Shown: positions 18,055 to 25,691 of the stretch, one piece after another
How the letters are laid out: each line of letters starts with the position of its first letter
Numbering within the stretch: position 1 is the first letter of the stretch
Source of the DNA: JBBQKG01 sp038326655
GTDB lineage: Bacteria; Actinomycetota; Thermoleophilia; Solirubrobacterales; JBBDJG01
Direction: 5' to 3'
NCBI GenBank assembly: GCA_038326655.1
Contig: JBBQKG010000012.1
Coordinates: 15,801 to 79,800 of the forward strand
Length of the DNA: 64,000 nt
Notes under the pieces: generated by a model
Told to the model about the DNA's origin: nothing
Seen by the model: the letters and a program-made list of their open reading frames with translations, nothing else
The model's database searches: none
Made by a program: the position numbers and the translations under genes

Positions 18055-19331
18055 CAGGAGCCGTCCTCGTAAGCCGTGTCGGCCGGGCTCGCCTGGTCCG
18101 CCTCCTTGGACCCTTCACCCGACCCGTCCGGCACTTTTTCCGCACGGCGCCGCTTCTGCACGTCGCCCGCGCCCGCGTAGGCGGCGCCGGCCTCGGCCAG
18201 TTCGTGGGCGACGCCGTGGGTGCCGACCTCGTGCTCGTCCTCGCCACGGTGCACCTCTGGCGTGCGCTCGTCGACCGAGTACCAGCCCTGGACCTGGTCA
18301 CCGAGCACGTAGATGTTGTCGTAGAGGGACTCGAGCGCCGGCTCCGGGCTCTGGTCGGCGAACGCGACGGCTTCGTCGACGATCTCCACGGCCCGCCGGT
18401 CGCGCCGCTCGATCTCCTCGTGGTCGATGTAGCCGGCTTCCTCGAGCACGTTCTCGTACAGCAAGATCGGATCGCGCTCACGCCACTGCTGCACCTCTTG
18501 CTTTGTCCGGTAGACCTCCGGATCGGCGGCGGAGTGGCCGCGGAAGCGGTACGTGAGGGCTTCGACCAGGGTCGGCCGGCGCTCCTCGCGGGCCTGGCGG
18601 ACGTGCTCGGCGACGCACTCCCGCACCGCCAGCACGTCCATGCCGTCGACGCGCTCACCCGGCACGCCCAGGCATTCGGCCTTGCTCGAGAGGTCGGTCA
18701 CGGCGGAGTGCCGCGAAAGCGCGGTGCCCATCCCGTACTGGTTGTTGACCACGAGGAACACGACCGGAAGCTTCCAGAGCGCGGCAAGGTTCATGGTCTC
18801 GCCGAAGGTGCCCTGGTTCGAGGCGCCGTCGCCGAACATGCACAGCGTGACCGCGTCGTCCCCGCGGTAGTCCGAGGCCAGCGCGACGCCTGCCGCAAGC
18901 GGCAGGTTGCCGCCGACGATCCCGTAGCCCCCGAGGAAGCGACGCTCGGCGTCGTACAGGTGCATCGACCCCCCGCGGCCGTGCGAGACGCCGCCCTCGC
19001 GGCCGAAGAGCTCTGCCATCACGGCCTTCGGGTCGGTGCCGCGAGCGAGCGCCTGCCCGTGCTCGCGGTACGTGGAGAGGAGATAGTCCTGCGGGCGGAG
19101 CGCGGAGGTCGTGCCGACGACCGTCGCCTCCTCCCCGACCGCGAGATGCAGGAAGCCGCCGACCTTGGCCTTCATGTACATCTCCTGCGCGCGCTCCTCG
19201 AAGTGGCGGATCAGGAGCATCTTGTCGAGCAGCTCCAGCGCCTCGTCCCTCGGCGGCAGCTGATGCTCGCGACGGCCGCGGCCGTCGCCCTGCGCAGTCC
19301 TCGAACCCTTCTTCTGAGCGGCGCTCTCCAC
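18054..19331 (-). CDS. pdhA: 2-oxoacid dehydrogenase E1 alpha subunit with long C-terminal tail
   Basis: ThDP-binding subunit of E1. The ThDP motif runs from GDGASNQG (167-174) to VVNN (194-197). Substrate-side blocks are GFLHLAVGEEA and REGGVSHGRGGSMHLYD. The catalytic core ends near residue 341, the normal end of E1 alpha chains. This product continues for about 84 residues of charged low-complexity sequence (RTPEVHRGEDEHEVGTHG onward). Residues 399-411 are encoded by a 19-bp motif (18112-18130) that is almost repeated at the grpE 3' end. Start GTG at 19331, 6 bp after the upstream isomerase-like gene. Confidence 0.92.
   Translation of the reverse strand: MESAAQKKGSRTAQGDGRGRREHQLPPRDEALELLDKMLLIRHFEERAQEMYMKAKVGGFLHLAVGEEATVVGTTSALRPQDYLLSTYREHGQALARGTDPKAVMAELFGREGGVSHGRGGSMHLYDAERRFLGGYGIVGGNLPLAAGVALASDYRGDDAVTLCMFGDGASNQGTFGETMNLAALWKLPVVFLVVNNQYGMGTALSRHSAVTDLSSKAECLGVPGERVDGMDVLAVRECVAEHVRQAREERRPTLVEALTYRFRGHSAADPEVYRTKQEVQQWRERDPILLYENVLEEAGYIDHEEIERRDRRAVEIVDEAVAFADQSPEPALESLYDNIYVLGDQVQGWYSVDERTPEVHRGEDEHEVGTHGVAHELAEAGAAYAGAGDVQKRRRAEKVPDGSGEGSKEADQASPADTAYEDGS
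18112..18130 (-). repeat. Dispersed 19-bp repeat, copy 1
   Basis: CCTTCACCCGACCCGTCCG at 18112-18130 matches CCTTCACCTGACCCGTCCG at 45452-45470 in 18 of 19 positions. Both copies sit inside the last codons of genes (pdhA tail, grpE tail) and are followed by GC-rich sequence. This suggests a small mobile or REP-like element that added C-terminal residues. Only two copies are seen in the window. Confidence 0.45.
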
Positions 19332-19337
19332 CTCAGG

Positions 19338-19916
19338 TCACATTAGCGCTCGGGCCGCTTTGGACAATTGGTCATCGCCCCAGAAGACCTGATCCCCGAT
19401 CGCCACCGAGGGAACGCCCACGACACCGCGTACGAGCGCCTCCTGTGTGGCGGCCTTGAGCGCATCCTTCACGTTCGGGCGCTCGGCCGCCTTGATCACG
19501 GCATTCGGGTGAAGCTCACAGGCCGCAGCCGCGATCAGGACGTTGTCCGGGTCCGACAGGTCGCGGCCGCCCGCGAACGCCTGCCTGAAGGCCGCAAGCG
19601 GAAACGAGACGCCCTTGCCGATCTCGGCCGCGAAGGTTGCGACGCGCATCGCGAAGAGGGTGTTGCCCGGCCAGGGATCCGGCCAGTTGACCGGCTGAAG
19701 GCCGTACTCGGCGGCGCGGCACTCGACCTCGCGCATGCCTTCCTCGCGGGCGTCCGTGGTGGCCCAGGACTGCCTGCCGAGCGACTTGAACAAGCCGCCG
19801 AGCAGGATCGGCCGCCAGACGGGCGGCTCCGGGAGCAGCGAGTTGACCCGCTCGGCGGCAAGCCAGGAATAGGGCGAGCCGACGTCGTAAAAAAAGACTG
19901 GGTGCCGGTCTTCCAC
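19338..19916 (-). CDS. DsbA-fold protein, 2-hydroxychromene-2-carboxylate isomerase-like
   Basis: Thioredoxin-fold protein of the DsbA/GST-kappa/HCCA-isomerase group, 192 residues. The active-site loop is DVGSPYSWLA: Ser14 and Ser17 stand where DsbA has CxxC, as in HCCA isomerases, so it is not a disulfide oxidase. The end has the family's cis-Pro segment VVGVPSVAIGDQVFWGDDQL. HCCA isomerases use glutathione, and its partner thiol here is unknown. It starts with GTG 1 bp after lpd and ends 6 bp before pdhA, so it is embedded in the dehydrogenase operon. That placement suggests a role in thiol or CoA-thioester chemistry, or nothing more than cotranscription. Confidence 0.8.
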   Translation of the reverse strand: MEDRHPVFFYDVGSPYSWLAAERVNSLLPEPPVWRPILLGGLFKSLGRQSWATTDAREEGMREVECRAAEYGLQPVNWPDPWPGNTLFAMRVATFAAEIGKGVSFPLAAFRQAFAGGRDLSDPDNVLIAAAACELHPNAVIKAAERPNVKDALKAATQEALVRGVVGVPSVAIGDQVFWGDDQLSKAARALM

Positions 19917-19917
19917 G

Positions 19918-21288
19918 CTAAGCGTGGATGACCCAGCCGTCGGCGGCGCGCGCTGCCTCCATGACCGCCTCGGAGAAGGTCGGGTGCGGGTGTACCGTGC
20001 GCGCGACCTCGGCGTAACCGCCCTCGAGCTGCTTCGCCACGACCAGCTCGGCGATCATCTCGGTCGCGCGGACGCCGACCACGTGCGCGCCGAGCAGCTC
20101 GCCGTACTTGCGGTCGCCGACGAGCTTCACCATCCCCTTGCGGTCGCCGTAGACGGTCGCCGCGCCGACGCCCCCCATCGGGAACTTCGCCACCACGACA
20201 TCGAAGTCGCCGCGCGCCGTCGCCTCCGCCTCGGTGAGGCCGAAGCTCGCGACCTGCGGCGAGCAAAACGTGGCCGCCGGAATGTCGTCGTAGTCGAGCG
20301 GATGCGTCGGCTGCCCGGCCGCGTCCTCGACCGCGATGATGCCCTCGTCCGAGGCCTTGTGCGCGAGCGCCGGGCCGTGCACGAGGTCTCCGATCGCGTA
20401 GAAGCCGTCGGCCGACGTGCGCATCGCGCCGTTGACTTCGACGAGGCCGCGCTCACCGGTCTCGATGCCGGCCTCCTCCAGGCCGAGCCCCTCGGTATCG
20501 GGCGCGCGTCCGGCCGCGATGCACAGATAGTCGAACTTGCCCGAGTTGCCGCCGTAGGTGATCTCGACGGAGTCCTTGCCGGCCTTCGCCTCCTCGAGTG
20601 GCGTGCCGGTCGCGACTGTCACGTTCTGCTTGCGAAGCTCACTCTGCACCACCTTCGCGATGTCGATGTCCTCGGCGGGAAGGATCTGATCGAGCATCTC
20701 GAGCAGCACGACCTCGGTCCCGAAGCGGCCGAACGCGGACGCGATCTCGACGCCGGAGGCGCCCGCGCCAACGACCGCAAGCCGCCGCGGGCGCTCGTTC
20801 ATGAGCCAGGCTCCGGCCGTGTCGATGACGCGGCCACCGAAGGTGGTCCCTGGCACCGGCAGCGAAACCGACCCCGTCGCGAGCACGACCTTGGCAGTTT
20901 CGTAATCGGTTCCGTCGACTGCGACCCGGCCGGAGCCTGCGAGCCGGCCGTTTCCTTCGAGCACGTCGATCTTGTGCTTCTTGAAGAGGCCGCCCACTCC
21001 GCCCGTGAGCGTCTTCACGACCTTGTCGCGGTGCTTTCCGGCGGCCGCCATGTCGAACGACACCTCGCCGGCGTTCACCCCGAACTCGGCGCCGTCCCGC
21101 AGCTCTCCGAGCACGTCGGCCGCCCGCAGCATCGCCTTCGCGGGAATGCAGGCGATGTTCAGGCACCGTCCGCCGACGAACTCCCGCTCCACGACCGCGG
21201 TCTTCATGCCGAGCTGCGTCGCCCGGATCGCCGCCACATAGCCCCCCGGACCGGAGCCGATCACGACCATGTCGTACTTCTCAGCCAC
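19918..21288 (-). CDS. lpd: Dihydrolipoyl dehydrogenase (E3)
   Basis: FAD-dependent reoxidation of dihydrolipoamide by NAD+. It has 456 residues. The FAD Rossmann motif is VVIGSGPGGYVAAIRA. The redox disulfide Cys42/Cys47 is in GGRCLNIACIPAKAM (canonical form GGTCLNVGCIPSKA). The NAD domain has VVGAGASGVEIASAFGRFG. The C-terminal dimer motif HPHPTFSEAV supplies the active-site His-Glu pair. It is the first gene of the E3-X-E1alpha-E1beta-E2 operon. The ATG at 21288 lies 26 bp after a terminator-like hairpin that closes the thiamine operon. Confidence 0.95.
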   Translation of the reverse strand: MAEKYDMVVIGSGPGGYVAAIRATQLGMKTAVVEREFVGGRCLNIACIPAKAMLRAADVLGELRDGAEFGVNAGEVSFDMAAAGKHRDKVVKTLTGGVGGLFKKHKIDVLEGNGRLAGSGRVAVDGTDYETAKVVLATGSVSLPVPGTTFGGRVIDTAGAWLMNERPRRLAVVGAGASGVEIASAFGRFGTEVVLLEMLDQILPAEDIDIAKVVQSELRKQNVTVATGTPLEEAKAGKDSVEITYGGNSGKFDYLCIAAGRAPDTEGLGLEEAGIETGERGLVEVNGAMRTSADGFYAIGDLVHGPALAHKASDEGIIAVEDAAGQPTHPLDYDDIPAATFCSPQVASFGLTEAEATARGDFDVVVAKFPMGGVGAATVYGDRKGMVKLVGDRKYGELLGAHVVGVRATEMIAELVVAKQLEGGYAEVARTVHPHPTFSEAVMEAARAADGWVIHA

Positions 21289-21314
21289 TCAGTTGACTCT
21301 ATCCATCGAACACC

Positions 21315-21333
21315 CGAGCGGCTTTGCCGCTCG
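21315..21333 (-). terminator. Hairpin closing the thiamine operon
   Basis: CGAGCGGC and GCCGCTCG (8-bp perfect stem, TTT loop) lie at 21315-21333, directly after the stop of the membrane-protein gene read on the minus strand and before lpd. No T-run follows. Read as a terminator or processing hairpin. Confidence 0.5.
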
Positions 21334-21834
21334 CTATCTTGGCGGTCGTCTCTCGGGCATCTGGATGCGGGCCAGCGCTTTCACGAGGAACCAGAACAGC
21401 GTGCCCGCGAGCGCGATCACGGTGACCGCCACCAGCACCCCCGGCAGGCTCTCGGCGCGCACCAGGAAGAGTGACCAGACCAGGATCAGAAGCGCCAGCA
21501 GCGCCTGGAAGCCGAGCACCGCCCAGTACCGCGCGCGCCACATCCCGAGCCCCATCATGAGCATCAGCGCGGCGTAGACGATTGTCGCCGGGGAGCGGGT
21601 GTTGTCGCCTCCGACCCCCGCGGCGAACAGGACCAGCGTCGAGATCCCGAGACCGAACGCGATCAGCGCGCCGACCGTGACCGCGAGCGGCCGCTCCCCC
21701 TCCTTCAACGGCACGAGGCGGTCGCGCGCGAGGTCGTTCCGGCTGGGGCGCGCCGGCGCGTCCGGCGGCACCTCGACGGCGGCTCCGGCGACCTTCCGCT
21801 TGCGCCGCCGCTTGCTCTTTTCCCTGCCGGACAC
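21334..21834 (-). CDS. Four-helix membrane protein at the end of the thi operon
   Basis: About 166 residues. The basic N-terminus (VSGREKSKRRRKRK) is followed by a Pro-rich stretch and then four hydrophobic segments: VGALIAFGLGISTLVLF, IVYAALMLMMGLGMW, VLGFQALLALLILVWSLFLV and VLVAVTVIALAGTLFWFLV. The GTG start at 21834 lies 10 bp after thiE. No family or transporter motif is recognised. The position suggests a thiamine-related or simply cotranscribed membrane protein. The C-terminus is basic, so both ends may face the cytoplasm. Confidence 0.6.
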   Translation of the reverse strand: MSGREKSKRRRKRKVAGAAVEVPPDAPARPSRNDLARDRLVPLKEGERPLAVTVGALIAFGLGISTLVLFAAGVGGDNTRSPATIVYAALMLMMGLGMWRARYWAVLGFQALLALLILVWSLFLVRAESLPGVLVAVTVIALAGTLFWFLVKALARIQMPERRPPR

Positions 21835-21844
21835 GCGCCGAACG

Positions 21845-22498
21845 CTACCGGGCAGGCGCGGTTTCGACCCGCTGCCGCAACAGCCGTGCCGCTTCGCCGG
21901 GATCGGCGGCGTCCTGGATCGCCCGTACCACCGCGATCCGCTCGGCGCCCGCCGCGAGGACCTCGGCGACGTTGGACGGATCGATGCCGCCGATCGCAAA
22001 GAACGGCACGTGCGCGTGCGTGGCCGCATACGCCACGAGCGCGGTGCCGACGGGCGCGTATTCGGGCTTGGTCGGAGTGGCATGAACCGGGCCCACCGCG
22101 ATGTAGTCGACGCCTCGCGCCGCCTCGATCTGCTCGGCCGAGTGTGTCGAGAGGCCGATCAGGAGGTCGTCGCCGACAAGCTGCCGGGCCGCGGAGACGT
22201 CCCCGTCGTCCTGGCCGAGGTGGACGCCGTCGGCGGCGCACGCGAGCGCGAGGTCGGGGCGGTCGTTCACCACGAACAGCGCGTCGTAGGCGTCGCAGAG
22301 GCGCCGGAACACGCGGCCCGCGCGCACGATCGCGCGTTCGTCGCCCGACTTCTCGCGGAGCTGGACCACGTCGACGCCACCCCGGAGCGCGGCGCGCAGC
22401 AGCTCTTCGGTTCCCGCGCCTCCGAGTGCGCCGGTGACCAGGTAGAGCCGTGCGCGGGCGAGCCAGTCCCGCCGGCGTGCCTCCACGGGGTCGCCCAT
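21845..22498 (-). CDS. thiE: Thiamine-phosphate synthase
   Basis: Couples HMP-pyrophosphate with the thiazole phosphate to give thiamine phosphate. A TIM barrel of 217 residues. Visible motifs are VDVVQLREKSGDERA, FVVNDRPDLALACAADGVHLGQDD, THSAEQIEAA, VAVGPVHATPTKPEY (the family usually has GPifpTxTK) and FFAIGGIDPSN. The ATG at 22498 overlaps the thiG TGA by one base. Last biosynthetic gene of the riboswitch-controlled operon; ThiC and ThiD are not in the window. Confidence 0.94.
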   Translation of the reverse strand: MGDPVEARRRDWLARARLYLVTGALGGAGTEELLRAALRGGVDVVQLREKSGDERAIVRAGRVFRRLCDAYDALFVVNDRPDLALACAADGVHLGQDDGDVSAARQLVGDDLLIGLSTHSAEQIEAARGVDYIAVGPVHATPTKPEYAPVGTALVAYAATHAHVPFFAIGGIDPSNVAEVLAAGAERIAVVRAIQDAADPGEAARLLRQRVETAPAR

Positions 22499-23271
22499 CA
22501 GGAGCTCCACTCCGGCGTGCCCTCGACGGGCGTGGAGGCCTCCGCGTGAAGCTTCCGCGGTATCCGGCCCGCCTCGAAGGCGAGCCTTCCGGCCTCGATC
22601 GCGGCTCGCATCGCGGCCGCCATCTTGACCGGATCCCGGGCGCGCGCGACGGCGCTCGCGAGCAGCACCCCATCGCAGCCGAGCTCCATCGCGATTGCCG
22701 CGTCCGAAGCGGTCCCGACGCCGGCGTCGCAGATCACTGGCACCGATGCCTGCTCGACGATGATCCGCAGGTTGTACGGGTTGCGGATGCCCATGCCGCT
22801 TCCGATCGGAGCCCCGAGCGGCATCACCGCCGCGCATCCGAGCTCCTCCAGGCGGCGCGCGAGAATCGGGTCGTCGTTCGTATAGGGAAGCACGACGAAG
22901 CCTTCGCCGACGAGCGTCTCCGCCGCATCGAGCAGCTCGGTCGGGTCCGGGAAGAGCGTGCGGTCGTCGCCGATCACCTCGAGCTTCACCCAGTCGGTCG
23001 CGAACGCCTCGCGGGCCATGCGGGCGGTGAGGACGGCGTCGTGCGCCGTGTAGCAGCCCGCCGTGTTCGGGAGCAGGAAGCGCTCCGCGCCGCGCAGCGA
23101 CCCGATCACGGACCCCGAGGCGGCCACTTCGACGCGGCGGAGCGCCACCGTCACGATCTCGGCTCCGGATGCGGCGATCGCCTCCTCCATCGAGCGCAGG
23201 CTGCGAAAGCCCCCGGTTCCCATGATCAGCCGGGAGCCCCAGCTGCGGCCGCCGAGCTCGAGGTCGCCCAT
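22498..23271 (-). CDS. thiG: Thiazole synthase
   Basis: Builds the thiazole phosphate ring from DXP, dehydroglycine and ThiS-thiocarboxylate. A TIM barrel of 257 residues. It begins GGRSWGSRLIMGTGGF, has the imine-forming lysine in DWVKLEVIGDDRTLFPD, and the phosphate-binding GAPIGSGMGIRNPYN and VICDAGVGTASDAAIAMELG. Coupled to thiE by a 1-bp overlap and 3 bp after thiS. The gene set thiO-thiS-thiG points to the aerobic glycine-oxidase route. Confidence 0.96.
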   Translation of the reverse strand: MGDLELGGRSWGSRLIMGTGGFRSLRSMEEAIAASGAEIVTVALRRVEVAASGSVIGSLRGAERFLLPNTAGCYTAHDAVLTARMAREAFATDWVKLEVIGDDRTLFPDPTELLDAAETLVGEGFVVLPYTNDDPILARRLEELGCAAVMPLGAPIGSGMGIRNPYNLRIIVEQASVPVICDAGVGTASDAAIAMELGCDGVLLASAVARARDPVKMAAAMRAAIEAGRLAFEAGRIPRKLHAEASTPVEGTPEWSS

Positions 23272-23274
23272 CGC

Positions 23275-23484
23275 CTATCCCCCCTGCATCGCGGCGAGCA
23301 CCTCGATGCGCTGCCCGTCCTGGAGCTTCGTCGCGTCCCAAGCGCTGTGCGGCACGACCTGCTCGTCGATCGCGACAGCGACGCCGCGACCGTCACCGAG
23401 CCCCGGCGCCTCGCCGGCGACGAGCTCCGCGACGCTGATCGCATCGGGCAGCTCTCGCGCCTCGCCGTTGACCAGCACCCTCAT
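23275..23484 (-). CDS. thiS: Sulfur-carrier protein ThiS
   Basis: Ubiquitin-like sulfur carrier, 69 residues, ending in the required Gly-Gly (AAMQGG), which is adenylated and thiocarboxylated to feed ThiG. The beta-grasp pattern starts MRVLVNGEARELPD and includes VAVAIDEQVVPHSAW. The ATG overlaps the thiO stop as ATGA. Confidence 0.93.
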   Translation of the reverse strand: MRVLVNGEARELPDAISVAELVAGEAPGLGDGRGVAVAIDEQVVPHSAWDATKLQDGQRIEVLAAMQGG

Positions 23485-24665
23485 CGCACCTCCGCGGGGG
23501 CGAAGCGATCAGGCGTGAACGGGCGCAGCTCGGGTGCCAGCTCGCCGTCGACGAGCAGGCTCACGACCGCGTCGGCGGTCACGGGCGCGAGCAGCACGCC
23601 GTTGCGCCAATGCCCCGTGGCCCAGATCAACCCGGGCACCGCTCCCTCGCCCACGACCGGCTCGTTGTCCGGCGTTGCGGGGCGGTGGCCGGCCGAGGCC
23701 TGCAGCAGCTCGAGCTCGGTGATGCCCGGCAGCACGTCGTAGGCCTCGCGCAGCAGCTCGAGCACGCCGCCCGCCGTCACGGCGGCGTCGAAGCCGCGGT
23801 CCTCGACAGTCGCACCCACCACCAGCCGGCCGTCGGCACGCGGCACCGCGTACACCCCGGGCGTCCGCACGATCCGCGTCGTCACGGGCGCGGCGGGGTC
23901 GCCCCGCAGCCTCAGGATCTGCCCCTTGACCGGTCTCACCGGCACGGCTGCGCCCGGCGGAAGCCCCAACTCGGCCGAGCGTGCTCCCGCGGCCACCACG
24001 ACCGTGCGGGCTGCCACGAGCTCGCCGGAGTCGAGCACCACGCCCGCGGTCTCCCCGCTCTCGATCGCCAGGGAGTCGGCGCGCGTGTGGGGACGCACCG
24101 AGCCGCCGGCGCGCTCGAGCGCCGCGCGCAACGCGCTCGCGAGCAGGCGTGGCGAGACCTGGTGATCGCCGGGCGCCTCGATGCCGCCGGCCACGCGGGT
24201 CGAGAGCCCCGGCTCGAGCGCGCGGCACTCGCGCGCCGAGATCCAGCGTGCCTCGAGCCCGAGCGAGCGCTGGAGGTCGTGGAGCCGCGCCAGCTCCTCA
24301 GCCTGGTCGCGGTCGACGGCGACGCTCAGAGTGCCTGTCCTGAGGTAGCCCGTCAGATCGCCGCCGGCCTGCTCGAGCTCGGTGACGAAGGCGGGATACC
24401 GCCGCGCGGATGCAAGGTTCAGCTCGACCAGCGCCTGCTCGCCGAAGTCCGCCTCCGTGACGGGCGCGAGCATCCCGGCCGCGACGCCGGTCGCGCCGCC
24501 ACCGGGCTCGCCGGCGTCGAGCACGAGCGGCCGCATCCCACGCCGCGCGGCACGCCAGGCGATCGCAAGCCCGATCACGCCCGCCCCGATCACGAGGAGG
24601 TCGTGCGTGGAGTGCTGCTGTCGAGGGTCTGACATCGCCACCGCTTCGTCACGGGCGGCGGTCAC
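23481..24665 (-). CDS. thiO: Glycine oxidase ThiO
   Basis: FAD enzyme oxidising glycine to the imine (dehydroglycine) used by ThiG. About 394 residues of the DAO fold: dinucleotide motif LLVIGAGVIGLAIAWRAARRG, mid-domain WISARECRALEPGL, and C-terminal GHRPATPDNEPVVGEG with WATGHWRNGVLLAPVTAD. The GTG at 24665 is chosen because AGGAAGG at the 3' edge of the TPP riboswitch lies 5 bp upstream. The GTG at 24671 is too close to that site, and the ATG at 24635 has none. First gene of the thi operon. Confidence 0.92.
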   Translation of the reverse strand: MTAARDEAVAMSDPRQQHSTHDLLVIGAGVIGLAIAWRAARRGMRPLVLDAGEPGGGATGVAAGMLAPVTEADFGEQALVELNLASARRYPAFVTELEQAGGDLTGYLRTGTLSVAVDRDQAEELARLHDLQRSLGLEARWISARECRALEPGLSTRVAGGIEAPGDHQVSPRLLASALRAALERAGGSVRPHTRADSLAIESGETAGVVLDSGELVAARTVVVAAGARSAELGLPPGAAVPVRPVKGQILRLRGDPAAPVTTRIVRTPGVYAVPRADGRLVVGATVEDRGFDAAVTAGGVLELLREAYDVLPGITELELLQASAGHRPATPDNEPVVGEGAVPGLIWATGHWRNGVLLAPVTADAVVSLLVDGELAPELRPFTPDRFAPAEVR

Positions 24666-24670
24666 GGCCA

Positions 24671-24754
24671 CCTTCCTGCGCCGGCATTACCCGGATCAGG
24701 TTCGACGGTCGGCGGCGACCAGCCGCCCTCTCAGCCCGGTTCGCCGGGCTCCCG
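24671..24754 (-). promoter_or_regulatory. TPP riboswitch
   Basis: Read on the minus strand this contains the THI-box landmarks: GGGAGCCC at the 5' side, GGGCTGAGAGGG, CGAACCTGATCCGGGTAA, TGCCGGCGCAGGAAGG. These are the pyrimidine- and pyrophosphate-sensor arms of a thiamine-pyrophosphate aptamer. Its 3' end contains the AGGAAGG Shine-Dalgarno of thiO, so ligand binding probably blocks translation initiation. It begins only 27 bp after the argF stop, leaving little room for a separate promoter. Confidence 0.96.
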
Positions 24755-24781
24755 TTGGGCCCATATTAGAGGCCACGCCGT

Positions 24782-25678
24782 TCACGAGAGCAGCAGCTCG
24801 AGCAGGGCTTTCTGGGCGTGCAGCCGGTTCTCGGCCTGGTCCCAGACCGCCGAGCGCTCGCCATAGAGCAGCCCTTCGGTGATCTCCTCGCCCGGATGGG
24901 CGGGCAGGCAGTGCAGCACGACTGCGTCGTCGCGCGCGACCGCGAGCAGCCGCTCGTCGAGACGGAACGGTGCGAGCAGCCGGCGCCGCTCGTCGGCCTC
25001 GGCCTCGTCGCCCATGCTCACCCAGACGTCGGTGTAGAGCGCGTGGGCGCCCTTCGCGGCGGCGAGTGGATCGTGCCCGATGCTGACCGCGGCGCCCGCC
25101 TGGCGCACGACCTCGGGATTGGGCTCCAGCTCGGGCGGGCAGGCGACGGTGACCTCCACACCGGCCGCGCCGCCGAGCAGCATCAAGGAGTGGCAGACGT
25201 TGTTGCCCTCGCCGACGTAGGCGAGCCGCAGGCCGTCGAGCGAACCGAAGCGCTCCAAGAGCGTGAGCAGGTCGGCGAGCGCCTGGCACGGATGGTGAAG
25301 CGGCGTGAGCGCGTTCACGACAGGCACCTCGGCGAAGCGGGCCAGCTCCTCGATCGTCTCGTGCTCGGCGAGCCTCGCGACCAGCGCGTCGACGTAGCGG
25401 GAAAGCACCAGCGCGGTGTCGCGGGGAGATTCCCCGCGCATCAGTTGAAGCTCGTCGCCGCGCAGCACGACCGTGGTGCCGCCCAGCTCGGCGATGCCCA
25501 CGTCGAACGACACACGCGTGCGGGTCGACGGCTTCGCGAGCAGCATCGCGACGCTCCGGCCGCGCAGCGCATCCGATCGGTGACGGTCCTGCTTCAGCTC
25601 ACCGGCACGAGCGATCACGCCGAGGAGCTCGTCGCGCCTAAGCTCCGTGCCGGTTATGAAGTGTCGCGGCCCGCTCAC
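24782..25678 (-). CDS. argF: Ornithine carbamoyltransferase
   Basis: Forms citrulline from ornithine and carbamoyl phosphate in arginine synthesis. 298 residues. The carbamoyl-phosphate loop STRTR is at 51-55, HPCQALADLLT is central, and the ornithine site HCLPAHPGEEI is near the C-terminus. No other arg genes are nearby. The GTG start is 13 bp from the divergent EEP-family gene, so its promoter must overlap that gene's 5' end. The thi riboswitch follows 27 bp after the stop. Confidence 0.93.
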   Translation of the reverse strand: MSGPRHFITGTELRRDELLGVIARAGELKQDRHRSDALRGRSVAMLLAKPSTRTRVSFDVGIAELGGTTVVLRGDELQLMRGESPRDTALVLSRYVDALVARLAEHETIEELARFAEVPVVNALTPLHHPCQALADLLTLLERFGSLDGLRLAYVGEGNNVCHSLMLLGGAAGVEVTVACPPELEPNPEVVRQAGAAVSIGHDPLAAAKGAHALYTDVWVSMGDEAEADERRRLLAPFRLDERLLAVARDDAVVLHCLPAHPGEEITEGLLYGERSAVWDQAENRLHAQKALLELLLS

Positions 25679-25691
25679 GGAAAGATCCTAG

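Noticed and set aside
17063..18658. N-terminal extension of the pdhC frame
   Set aside because: Upstream of 17062 the frame lies across pdhB and pdhA in another phase and has no protein character; E2 begins at its lipoyl domain.
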